Shown here: in pieces, positions 1 through 7,387 of the stretch
Position numbering within the stretch: the first letter of the stretch is position 1
Layout: each line of letters opens with the position of its first letter
Source: Armatimonadetes bacterium 55-13
Lineage (GTDB): Bacteria > Armatimonadota > Fimbriimonadia > Fimbriimonadales > Fimbriimonadaceae
Reading direction: 5' to 3'
Assembly: GCA_001898035.1 (NCBI GenBank)
Contig: MKRX01000011.1
Location: 126,648-190,647 of the forward strand
Length of the DNA: 64,000 nt
Made by a program: the position numbers and the translations under genes
Notes under the pieces: generated by a model
Databases searched by the model: none
What the model saw: the letters and a program-made list of their open reading frames with translations, nothing else
Told to the model about the DNA's origin: nothing

Positions 1-30
1 TTACACTCGGTGGACATCACGCGCGAATAA

Positions 31-460
31 TCACCGAGCGCAATGTAGGCGTCAGTCCCCCTGACGTGAGCGCAACCAACCCCAGAGCGCCCTGCCAAAA
101 CCAACGCGCCCACGACGGTAGGACCGTCGCCTACATTGCGCTCTGTAAAACCAGAGCGCACAAAAACACAGAGCGAAATGTAGCCGTCAGTCCCCCTGAC
201 GTTAGCGCGATCTGAAACAGAGCGCTCGGTTTGGTGATCGCTCCCACGACGGTAGGACCGTCGGCTACATCACCCTCTGAACCAACAGAGCGCACATAAA
301 CACCGAGCGAAATGTAGCCGTCAGTCCCCCTGACGTGAGCGCAACCAACCCCAGAGCGCCCCCGCCAAAACCAACGCGCGTACGACTGGAGGACGTCGCC
401 TACATCGCGCTCTGAAATCAATAGAGCGCGAACAAACACCGAGCAAAATGTTGGCGTCGG
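31..460. repeat. Three tandem copies of a 135-bp dyad repeat
   Basis: Units begin with GAGCG at about 36, 171 and 305, and a truncated fourth begins at 441, giving periods of 135, 134 and 136. Each unit opens with a segment like AATGTAGSCGTCAG followed by CCCCCTGACG, itself a short hairpin (CGTCAG/CTGACG). It closes with a segment like ACGGTAGGACCGTC and then GSCTACATYGCGCTC, the reverse complement of the opening. Each unit is therefore a dyad of about 110 bp with nested hairpins. The copies vary in the middle, so they are diverged. Open frames across the region are repeat-derived and have no family features. This fills the 549-base stretch with no recognisable gene. Confidence 0.8.
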
Positions 461-549
461 TGGGATGACTCCTAAAAAGAGAGGTCTGTGAATGGCATGG
501 AGTCCCATCGCTCGCCCGCGGTCCGACGCTGTTCCGCCCCTCTTGCAAT

Positions 550-1920
550 CTAGGTCGCGGTTAGCAATTGCCGAGCCGCCTGCTTATCGCCAGGCGCAAG
601 CTCTCCGTCGAGAACGCGCTCCGTGAGGAGACTCTTCCACCGGCCGACCTCCGGCCCCGGCTGGATGCCCAGAATCGACATGATTTCCTCACCGGTCAGG
701 GGGCTATCCAGGACCTCGCGGGGCGTCTCGTGGCAGACCTGTGAAAGTCTCTCGCGGATCGGATCGAGATCAAGCGCTCGGACCCCAGGACGAAGGCTGG
801 ATGCGTCCGCTTCGACTAGCAACAAGAGTTCCTCCACATAGTCCCCCAGGTCTCGGATCAGGCGACGGGCAGCGGGTTTGCTAAAGGTAGGTGAACTCCC
901 CAGGCGCATGTGATTCTTGACCAGCAGCGCTACCGGATCGATCTCTCGCTCCGAGAGTTTCCAACGACGGAGGATCTTGCGGGTCATCTCCTCACCCACC
1001 GATTCGTGACCAAAGAAGCGGGTCCTTCCCTCCTCATCGATGATGCGAGTCGGGGGCTTGCCCACATCGTGAAAAAGCGCCGACAGGATCAGGGCGCGAG
1101 TGTCAACCGAGGCGTCCGACTCACCCATGACCCGCCACGCGTTCCTGATCACAAGCAAGGTGTGATCCCAGACATCCAGGTGGTGATAATTGCCTTGCTC
1201 CACGCCCACCATGTCCTCGAATTCGGGAGCGATGGTCTCCATGAGCCCCAGCTTCAGCAACTCGTCCAGAGCCTCCGGTCCGGTGGGACGAGATAGCATT
1301 TTGAGAAGCTCATCGCGAATCCTCTCGAAGCTGATGATCTTGAGGCGATCTCTCGTCTCGCGGATGGCTTCATAGAGTCCCGGAGCAGGTTCGAATCCCA
1401 GTTGCCAACGGAACCGCACCGCTCTTAGCATTCGTAAGGGATCGTCTCGAAACGTCTCGACCGGGTCAAGTGGTGTGCGCAGGATTTTCGCGCTAAGGTC
1501 CGCCATGCCCGTTCCCAGGGGATCTTTCAACTCCCCCGAATGCAGGTTTCGCATAAGGGTGTTCGCCGTGAAGTCTCGACGTCGAGCGTCGTCCTCGTAG
1601 CTCGCGGGTTCCACATGCGGCTTGCGAGAGTTCTCGTCGTAGCTCTCCTTCCTTGCAGTGACGATCTCGATGGCCACGTCCGCCACCTGAACCATGGCGG
1701 TGCCGAACCGCTCGTAGGTCACTGGAAAGATGGTCGAGACCTTCTTTTGGTAAAGCAACTGAGCTAACTCAGCGGAGGAACCTCGGGTGACCAGATCGAA
1801 ATCGGACTTCGGCGGTAACCCCAGAAGTTCGTCTCGCACCGCGCCACCCACCAGAAACAGATCGTTCTCGAACGAAGTCTGTAGCGTGGCGTCTCGGATG
1901 GCGAGGAGGGCGGGGTGCAT
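550..1920 (-). CDS. cca: CCA tRNA nucleotidyltransferase / poly(A) polymerase family with HD domain
   Basis: Adds or repairs the 3' CCA of tRNAs in the cytoplasm. The 456-residue protein has the class II nucleotidyltransferase start: GGAVRDELLG near residue 25 and DFDLV near 40 (metal-binding Asp pair), then RRDFTANTL. The head is followed by the RNA-binding neck region. An HD phosphohydrolase domain follows with HDVGKP near residue 285. Length fits the HD-containing CCA/PAP group. Whether it makes CCA, only C or A, or poly(A) cannot be read from these motifs alone. A TAGAAT -10-like box lies 10 nt before the ATG and no Shine-Dalgarno is visible. The gene downstream of the repeat array is not obviously in an operon. 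Confidence 0.93.
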   Translation of the reverse strand: MHPALLAIRDATLQTSFENDLFLVGGAVRDELLGLPPKSDFDLVTRGSSAELAQLLYQKKVSTIFPVTYERFGTAMVQVADVAIEIVTARKESYDENSRKPHVEPASYEDDARRRDFTANTLMRNLHSGELKDPLGTGMADLSAKILRTPLDPVETFRDDPLRMLRAVRFRWQLGFEPAPGLYEAIRETRDRLKIISFERIRDELLKMLSRPTGPEALDELLKLGLMETIAPEFEDMVGVEQGNYHHLDVWDHTLLVIRNAWRVMGESDASVDTRALILSALFHDVGKPPTRIIDEEGRTRFFGHESVGEEMTRKILRRWKLSEREIDPVALLVKNHMRLGSSPTFSKPAARRLIRDLGDYVEELLLLVEADASSLRPGVRALDLDPIRERLSQVCHETPREVLDSPLTGEEIMSILGIQPGPEVGRWKSLLTERVLDGELAPGDKQAARQLLTAT

Positions 1921-1952
1921 GTTCTCGAATATTCTACAGAAGGGCTAACCAC

Positions 1953-1991
1953 AAAAAAGCGTCCCCTCATCTCAGTTGGACGAGGAGACGC
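1953..1991 (-). terminator. Rho-independent terminator after the VIT/VWA gene
   Basis: On the minus strand a GCGTC...GACGC hairpin with an extra CCTC/GAGG block is followed directly by TTTTTT (1958 down to 1953). It lies 14 nt past the stop of the VIT/VWA gene and separates it from cca. Confidence 0.75.
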
Positions 1992-2004
1992 GGATTGGGA
2001 TCGA

Positions 2005-4281
2005 CTAGAGCTTGGTGATCTTGTCGACCTCGGTCAGCTTCGCCAACTCCTTCAGGATCTTGGCGTCGCAGGAACCAAAGACGACTTTGAGCCCCTTGTC
2101 CGAGTCGTCGATCTTCAGTCCAAGCTTCTTCAACTTGGCCAAGATCTCATCGTCCAGTTTGGTCATGAGGATTTGAATCTCGACCTTGCCCGTCGCCTCG
2201 CGAAGCGACTTTTCGACCTTGGTTTCATACACGGCCTTTTCGCGGGCTTTAGGATCGGCCAATGCCATATCGCTAAGCTTCTCGTTGACAGGAAGCGCCT
2301 TCGCCGCTGTCACGGTTCCCCCACCAAATCCGCCACGCATCAAGCCCGCGCTAGACGCGCTGCGATAGTTAAGCGAAAGACCCGTGGGAGCTGGGAACGA
2401 GACTCCGTCGGCCTGCTCAACGGGAACCGCAACGGTCCTTTGCTTGCCACCCACATTCACGATTCTCTTTTCGACCGCCACGAACGAGGTGTACTGGGTC
2501 ATGATTCCGAATTCGAGGGCGATTCGGGTGATCTCGTCGCTGATGTTGCGATCGACCTCCGGCCGCGTACTCACGAAGTAGTTATGCCGCTCCAGATCTT
2601 CCACCTTTTTTCGAGCCCACAGCGATTCCAGCGCGGGAGCACTGGCTTGGGCCGGGAAATCAAGTTCGATCGTCTTGGACCAGGGCTGACCGCCGAGTTT
2701 GCCGGTGATGGTCACCCGGCCATGGCCCGCGGTGGCGTAGCGCCCCGTGATGACCACCGGCTTCCCACTGAAAACATCAGGAAGCGCCTCCGGCAGCGAG
2801 TCGTCCACTTGGACACCCTCGAATCTAGCCGAGACGTCGGTCAGGACGGGGGTGCTGGTGCGGTCGATGAAGCGCTGCACCGCGCCATCTGCGGCTTCTG
2901 CCAAGGTGACGTACTCCGCGTCGCCTTTCCCTTCCAAACTCATCGAGTCGATCAGATAGCGATTCACGCTGTTTCCGATGCCAAATGTGAACATTCGAGA
3001 CGTATCCCGTCGCTTTTGGATGCAATCGAGAATGGCCGCCTCGTCTCCCACGTAGCCGTCTGTGTTGAAGACCACCAATCGCAGACGCTTGGGATCGGTT
3101 TGTCCCATCAACGCCGACTCAACGGCTGAACGTAGTTGAGTCCCTCCGTTTGCCTGCATGGCCTGGACATATTTCTCCGCCTCGGCCATATTCTCCGGGG
3201 TATTTGGTCGCGGAGATGGCCAAAGTGATCGGACGTCGTTGCTAAAACCGAGGACGTTGAAGGTATCGCCCGGTCGAAGCGTCTTGATCAGCTTGAGAGT
3301 CAGTTCCTTCGACTTGTCCAGAGGGAACCCGTTTTGACTCCCGCTCTGATCCATCACAAAGATGATCTCCTTCGGCGCGATTTGCGTTGCCTTTGGCGCT
3401 TTGGGAGGCAGCAAGACCAACGAGAAGAATCCGCCCTTCGATCCCATATGCGTAATGAACGCATCTTGAATGGAATCGGTGGCGGTTTGGTAACGGAGGA
3501 TGAAGTCCTTATTCGGAATCTCGTCTGCCTTCGCCAACTTAATCTGTGCCCGGTCGTCGCCTTCTCGCTTCACGTTAACCTTGTGAAGAACCGAGTTGAA
3601 GGACTGGATGGGTGCACCCGCGTCCAAATTCACCGTGATGTCGATATTGGCCCCGGTTCGGGTCCCTTTGGGAGTCACCGGCGGAGCAATCTTGCCCGGG
3701 TCGGGAGCGTTGCCCAGAAATCGGGGCCCAACAACCATGGGGAAATTGAATTCGAACTGGCCATTTTCAAACTTCAGCAATTGAACGTAGCTGATCCGAA
3801 TCTGGACCTTGGCGCCGGGCATGATGTTGGCCACGGACTGGGTGAAAATGTTGGGACGTTCTTGGTCCAAGAGGGCGGCGGATTGACCTGCCTGCTTGGC
3901 CGCGTCGTAGATCTTTCGGGCGTCCTCCCGCTTCTTGATTTCGCCTTCAATGACCCGGTTTCCGATGACCATCTGCATCTGGTCCACCGAAGCGTCATTG
4001 GGAAGCGGGAACGTATAGACCGCCTCGATCGCCTCTTTGCTGGGGTTGGTGAAGTCCTGTACGACCGTAACGCGGGCGCCAAAGCCCGAAACGTCGGCGT
4101 TCACCGTCGTCTTCTTGAGTGGGCATAGGTCCCCGACCTTGCCATCCTTTTGCATAATTGTGAGTTGTCCCGGCGCGGGTCCATCGTTGACCTGCGCGGG
4201 TGCGGTTCGGCTGGTAAGGACCGTCGCCGCGAAAAGTGTTGCCACTAGCATTCCTACTGCTCCTATCGTTTCGATCCGCAT
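2005..4281 (-). CDS. Secreted VIT and von Willebrand factor A domain protein
   Basis: 758 residues with a signal peptide (hydrophobic MLVATLFAATVLTS, cleavage near TAPAQ). Residues about 45-150 form a VIT (vault/inter-alpha-trypsin inhibitor) domain, with VYTFPLPNDASV typical of the family. The VWA domain begins near residue 300 with the MIDAS motif DQSGS at about 310, followed by TQLRSA. The C-terminal part (about 520-758) is not assigned. Such proteins act at the cell surface in adhesion or metal-dependent protein binding; the partner here is unknown. The frame is open to 4323, but the ATG at 4281 puts the signal peptide at the N-terminus. Neither start has a clear Shine-Dalgarno. Confidence 0.88.
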   Translation of the reverse strand: MRIETIGAVGMLVATLFAATVLTSRTAPAQVNDGPAPGQLTIMQKDGKVGDLCPLKKTTVNADVSGFGARVTVVQDFTNPSKEAIEAVYTFPLPNDASVDQMQMVIGNRVIEGEIKKREDARKIYDAAKQAGQSAALLDQERPNIFTQSVANIMPGAKVQIRISYVQLLKFENGQFEFNFPMVVGPRFLGNAPDPGKIAPPVTPKGTRTGANIDITVNLDAGAPIQSFNSVLHKVNVKREGDDRAQIKLAKADEIPNKDFILRYQTATDSIQDAFITHMGSKGGFFSLVLLPPKAPKATQIAPKEIIFVMDQSGSQNGFPLDKSKELTLKLIKTLRPGDTFNVLGFSNDVRSLWPSPRPNTPENMAEAEKYVQAMQANGGTQLRSAVESALMGQTDPKRLRLVVFNTDGYVGDEAAILDCIQKRRDTSRMFTFGIGNSVNRYLIDSMSLEGKGDAEYVTLAEAADGAVQRFIDRTSTPVLTDVSARFEGVQVDDSLPEALPDVFSGKPVVITGRYATAGHGRVTITGKLGGQPWSKTIELDFPAQASAPALESLWARKKVEDLERHNYFVSTRPEVDRNISDEITRIALEFGIMTQYTSFVAVEKRIVNVGGKQRTVAVPVEQADGVSFPAPTGLSLNYRSASSAGLMRGGFGGGTVTAAKALPVNEKLSDMALADPKAREKAVYETKVEKSLREATGKVEIQILMTKLDDEILAKLKKLGLKIDDSDKGLKVVFGSCDAKILKELAKLTEVDKITKL

Positions 4282-4362
4282 GTTAGATGGGTGAGCATCT
4301 TGGGGCGTTTCGTTCAAAACCATTTTTTTGCAAAATTTTTGCTTTAATGAACACGCATCGAT

Positions 4363-4391
4363 TTGACAACCATAGCGTAGCGGCTTATATT
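4363..4391 (+). promoter_or_regulatory. Sigma70-type promoter of the HEYGH metalloprotease gene
   Basis: TTGACA (4363-4368), 17-bp spacer, TATATT (4386-4391). The transcript leader would be about 65 nt. It contains a small inverted repeat, ACCTGT (4401-4406) and ACAGGT (4412-4417), and ends in a GAGAGGAG Shine-Dalgarno. Confidence 0.75.
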
Positions 4392-4462
4392 ACTGAAGAC
4401 ACCTGTCAAAAACAGGTGATTTCATTACCAAGGGAGAAACCCTGACCTGAGAGGAGACTGAT

Positions 4463-6058
4463 ATGCGAAGTCAAATTCTAGGTGTTTGCGCAGTACTCGC
4501 CGCTTCATTGGCGACCTCTGCTTTTGGCCAAATCCAGCGAAGCGCGATCTCAAAGAATCGCGTTTTCGGCGTCCAAACTCTGCTACCCGCCCCCATTTGC
4601 GATGACCGGGACCTCGCCGGGACCATCCGGACGAAGTTGCAATTCAAACCGCTAACCCCACCGGGACAACCCGTGAAAGTCGATATGCTCTTCACATCCG
4701 CTCAGGGTGACCCGGATATGCAGGTAAGCATCGACCTCCCTCGGCCTTTGCGGCTAGCGAGCGGAGCCAGCACCGCTCGGAGTCGTGTCACAGAGGACGG
4801 AGTCTTTAGATCCAGTTGGTCCATTCAGCCAAGCGTCTATGGCCGCTATCCGATCACCATGCGGCTAGAACCTTCCCAAGGTCAACCCGCTCAAACCGTG
4901 CGACTCTACATGGACGTGTATCAAGAAGGGGTTTTCCTCACTCAGGGCGCGCCGTACCAGACGTACCAGGAACTCACGCAGACTCGACCGTTCCGATTAC
5001 TTCCCGAGACGGCCCTTGGCGGAGCCGTCAAGGCTCCTCAACACGATCCGACGCTTCGTCAGAAGGCGTACGTTCCCGGCACTGCCACCGGCACCATTTA
5101 CACCTGGGATGGCTCGGGCGGATGGTCAACTGTCGGCGGGACATTAATGTTCTTGGGCTACTGGACCGGCAGCACGTGGACCACCCTTTGGAGCGGCTAC
5201 ACCAACGATAGCGGCGTGTATTCCGCCACCTACGATTGGTCGCTGGCCCCCGGCAGCGGCTCCAGCAAGACGCTTTGGCTCTACGCCATGTCTTACGGCG
5301 TGGCCGCCAATGTCACCAACACCTCGAACGCCTTGTACCAGTACGGCCAGTCGCAATCGATCACTTCCAGCGCGACCGTGAACATGTACATGAACGACAA
5401 TGCGAATAACGAACTCCCCGAGGGCGCGTTCCGCATCGTCGATAGCGCGAACCGGGCGCGAAACTACTCCATCAGTTGGGGAAACACCGTGCCGCAGACC
5501 CATTTCTGGTGGAAGGACTCCGGCTCCTACTTCGTTCCCTCCAGCAGCGCGCCGGACATCCATATCGGCAGTAGCTGGGATGAGTGGTCCAAGGTGGACG
5601 TGGTGGGGCATGAGTACGGGCACTATCACCACTTCAAGATCTGTAGCGACTGGCTCCCTCCCAGCCCCGGCGGAAGTCATTCGTTCAACACCCTAGAAGA
5701 CCCCATCCTCGCGTTCGTGGAAGGCTACGCCACGTTCTTTATGAATAAAGCGTTCAATAAGACCGACTACCTAGGCTGGATCAACCTGGAAGACAACAGC
5801 CAGACCAACCTCTATGGACAACGCAACGAAGCCTCCGTCGCCGGTGCGATGCTGGACATTTCCGATAACGGAGCCGAATCGGGAGACTTCTTGAGCATCC
5901 TCACGTTCGACTGGGTGAAAGTGGTGGTGCAGAACCGCCCGAACAACATGAAGGAGTTCTACGATAAGTGGTCCGCCTGGGGCTGGCCCTACCTGACCGA
6001 CCTCAGCAACACCCTCCAAACCCACGGCATGAACCCGCCCACGTTCAGCCCGTACTAG
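4463..6058 (+). CDS. Secreted HEYGH zinc metalloprotease candidate
   Basis: 531 residues with a Sec signal peptide (MRSQILGVCAVLAASLATSAFG). Residues about 210-320 are rich in Gly, Ser, Thr and Trp, look beta-structured and could be a carboxypeptidase-regulatory or fibronectin-like domain. The likely catalytic centre is VVGHEYGHYHHF at about 380-390, an HExxH zinc motif. VEGYATFF follows at about 417-425 and may supply a third Glu ligand as in gluzincins. I cannot assign a MEROPS family. A strong promoter and a GAGAGGAG ribosome site precede the ATG. It diverges from the VIT/VWA gene, so both may be made in response to the same surface condition; that link is inference. Confidence 0.7.
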   Translation: MRSQILGVCAVLAASLATSAFGQIQRSAISKNRVFGVQTLLPAPICDDRDLAGTIRTKLQFKPLTPPGQPVKVDMLFTSAQGDPDMQVSIDLPRPLRLASGASTARSRVTEDGVFRSSWSIQPSVYGRYPITMRLEPSQGQPAQTVRLYMDVYQEGVFLTQGAPYQTYQELTQTRPFRLLPETALGGAVKAPQHDPTLRQKAYVPGTATGTIYTWDGSGGWSTVGGTLMFLGYWTGSTWTTLWSGYTNDSGVYSATYDWSLAPGSGSSKTLWLYAMSYGVAANVTNTSNALYQYGQSQSITSSATVNMYMNDNANNELPEGAFRIVDSANRARNYSISWGNTVPQTHFWWKDSGSYFVPSSSAPDIHIGSSWDEWSKVDVVGHEYGHYHHFKICSDWLPPSPGGSHSFNTLEDPILAFVEGYATFFMNKAFNKTDYLGWINLEDNSQTNLYGQRNEASVAGAMLDISDNGAESGDFLSILTFDWVKVVVQNRPNNMKEFYDKWSAWGWPYLTDLSNTLQTHGMNPPTFSPY

Positions 6059-6068
6059 TCCCCTCCAT

Positions 6069-6107
6069 GCCTCTGGGGAATCCTAAGGTTCAGGGTTCCC
6101 CAGAGGC
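6069..6107. terminator. Bidirectional hairpin between convergent genes
   Basis: A perfect 12-bp stem, GCCTCTGGGGAA (6069-6080) with TTCCCCAGAGGC (6096-6107) and a 15-nt loop. The minus-strand gene stops inside the loop. There is no T-tract on either side, so termination strength is uncertain. Confidence 0.55.
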
Positions 6108-6625
6108 ACCCCGATGAGTTGGCTCAGCACCTCGGCATACGCTAACGATTCGTCTTCCTGAGCTCCCTTGGTGAGACGGGTTTCCAGGATCTCTTCCCAA
6201 TACATCCAGTCCGGCCAGACCGTGTCATTCACGAATCCTCCCTGACCATAAAATCGAAAGAGCTTCACATGCTCGCCGGTCTTGAGCTCAAGGCTGACGG
6301 TGAAGCAATCCGATTCCTGATATCCGCCCACCCACGAGGTCACAGACCCCACCGAGTAGTCGCTATAGCTGTACAGCACCTGCTCCACCCAATCAAACTG
6401 GATCCGCCGCGTCTTGACAATGCCCCACAACAGTCTCGCCCGAATGCGAATCGTCTTGGTTGTCGGGTTAACGCGAACCGTCCTTGCCCATGAACCGAGC
6501 GACATTAGGGAGGACTTCCAACTGGAACTCGCCACCAGCTCCCCACCCACCTTCTGCACCCGCGGACGAATCTGAAAGAACCGTCCGAAGGCGAGATTGA
6601 AGGCGAAGTTGGCGAGGACACTCAT
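6083..6625 (-). CDS. Hypothetical protein, 180 residues
   Basis: No family recognised. The protein is rich in Trp, Tyr and Phe, has no signal peptide and no clear membrane span. Its middle (residues about 45-150) alternates charged and hydrophobic residues in beta-like strands, for example TKTIRIRARLLW, which would suit a small beta-barrel or PH-like fold; that is a guess. Codon use matches the neighbours and the reading frame is clean, so it is probably a real gene. It is transcribed towards the metalloprotease gene and ends in their shared hairpin. Confidence 0.55.
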   Translation of the reverse strand: MSVLANFAFNLAFGRFFQIRPRVQKVGGELVASSSWKSSLMSLGSWARTVRVNPTTKTIRIRARLLWGIVKTRRIQFDWVEQVLYSYSDYSVGSVTSWVGGYQESDCFTVSLELKTGEHVKLFRFYGQGGFVNDTVWPDWMYWEEILETRLTKGAQEDESLAYAEVLSQLIGVPLGNPEP

Positions 6626-6669
6626 TCAGCACGTTTTTACGTATTGAGTCCCGTTCCGGTTGCGCCTTG

Positions 6670-6699
6670 TTGACGCGGTGTCAAGCCGTGGGGTTTAAT
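6670..6699 (+). promoter_or_regulatory. Promoter of tRNA-Ala
   Basis: TTGACG (6670-6675), 18-bp spacer, TTTAAT (6694-6699), about 14 nt before the mature 5' end of the tRNA. Confidence 0.5.
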
Positions 6700-6713
6700 A
6701 TAAGCCTTCTCGT

Positions 6714-6789
6714 GGGGATTTAGCTCAGCTGGGAGAGCGCTTCCATGGCATGGAAGAGGTCAGGGGTTCGAGCCCCCTAATCTCCACCA
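6714..6789 (+). tRNA. tRNA-Ala (anticodon GGC)
   Basis: 76 nt with encoded CCA. The acceptor stem GGGGATT pairs with AATCTCC (one G-T wobble). The D-arm GCTC/GAGC is intact. Anticodon stem CTTCC/GGAAG encloses loop ATGGCAT, giving GGC. T-arm AGGGG-TTCGAGC-CCCCT is perfect. It reads GCC/GCU codons. Its 3' end marks the edge of the AT-rich island, a usual place for integration, although I found no second copy of the 3' end. Confidence 0.95.
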
Positions 6790-7230
6790 AACTCCGATCG
6801 AATCTGAAATCGGTTCCAGAAACCCCGAACAAACCTCAACGGTGTCCTTGGACATGTTCGGTCTACAATCACCTTACATATGGGCTCCCTACTCATATCA
6901 GAACTTCTATGTGGCTCACCTAAACGTTTTCCTCGTCATCAACAAACCTAACAAGGGCAAGAGCATTTGTGGAGAGTTGGACTCTGGAAGGAGGAGGTGA
7001 TGTCAAGGCTGAGGACAAGAGCCCAATACGCGCTTCGCCGCTTGTTGAAGCGCGGAGCAATCGACCTGTTTCCCCCATTTGAACCCGGTGAGGCCAATTA
7101 GGAAGCCCCTGAGCTATTGCTGCTTCACAGGCTTGAGGCGCCATCGATGAACATTCGTGCGAAAAGAAGCCGAGTGGCTATTATGGGGCGGCCTCAAAGT
7201 GACCAAACTCAACCCAATCGTTCGAATGAG
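6790..7230. other. Gene-free stretch at the island edge
   Basis: About 440 bases between tRNA-Ala and the tRNA-Leu-like sequence. Open frames (for example 6920-7144 minus, 74 codons) have no start context or family features. I see no transposase, repeat or integrase remnant. Confidence 0.5.
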
Positions 7231-7317
7231 TGGTGCCGATGGTAGGATTTGAACCGACAACTCTCACGGAACTAGCTCCTGCGGTTGCGCGTTTACCGTC
7301 TCGCCATAGCCGCGCCA
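7231..7317 (-). tRNA. tRNA-Leu-like sequence, probably degenerate
   Basis: Read on the minus strand this has the hallmarks of a class II tRNA-Leu: a D-arm region GGCGAGACGGTAAACGC, T-arm GTCGG-TTCAAAT-CCTAC with one mismatch, and an encoded ACCA end, over roughly 83-87 nt. The expected anticodon position reads CAG inside CGCAGGA, with G instead of U at position 33. The acceptor halves pair at only about 4 of 7 positions in the alignments I tried. The anticodon stem halves GCAAC and GCTAG pair at only about 2 of 5. It is either a decayed tRNA or a tRNA mimic. It lies 71 nt behind the stop codon of the PHP-ATPase gene, on the same strand, so the two could share a transcript. Confidence 0.5.
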
Positions 7318-7387
7318 AAAAAGTCCGGTACCGTACACAACCAAAGCAATCCGATCAAGTGAGCGAATGATCTATGAACTCTCATAT

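Noticed and set aside
31-460. CRISPR array
   Set aside because: Long dyad units with conserved middle parts and 135-bp period; no spacers.
6920-7144. 74-codon frame on the minus strand
   Set aside because: No support beyond being open; lies between two tRNA-type sequences.
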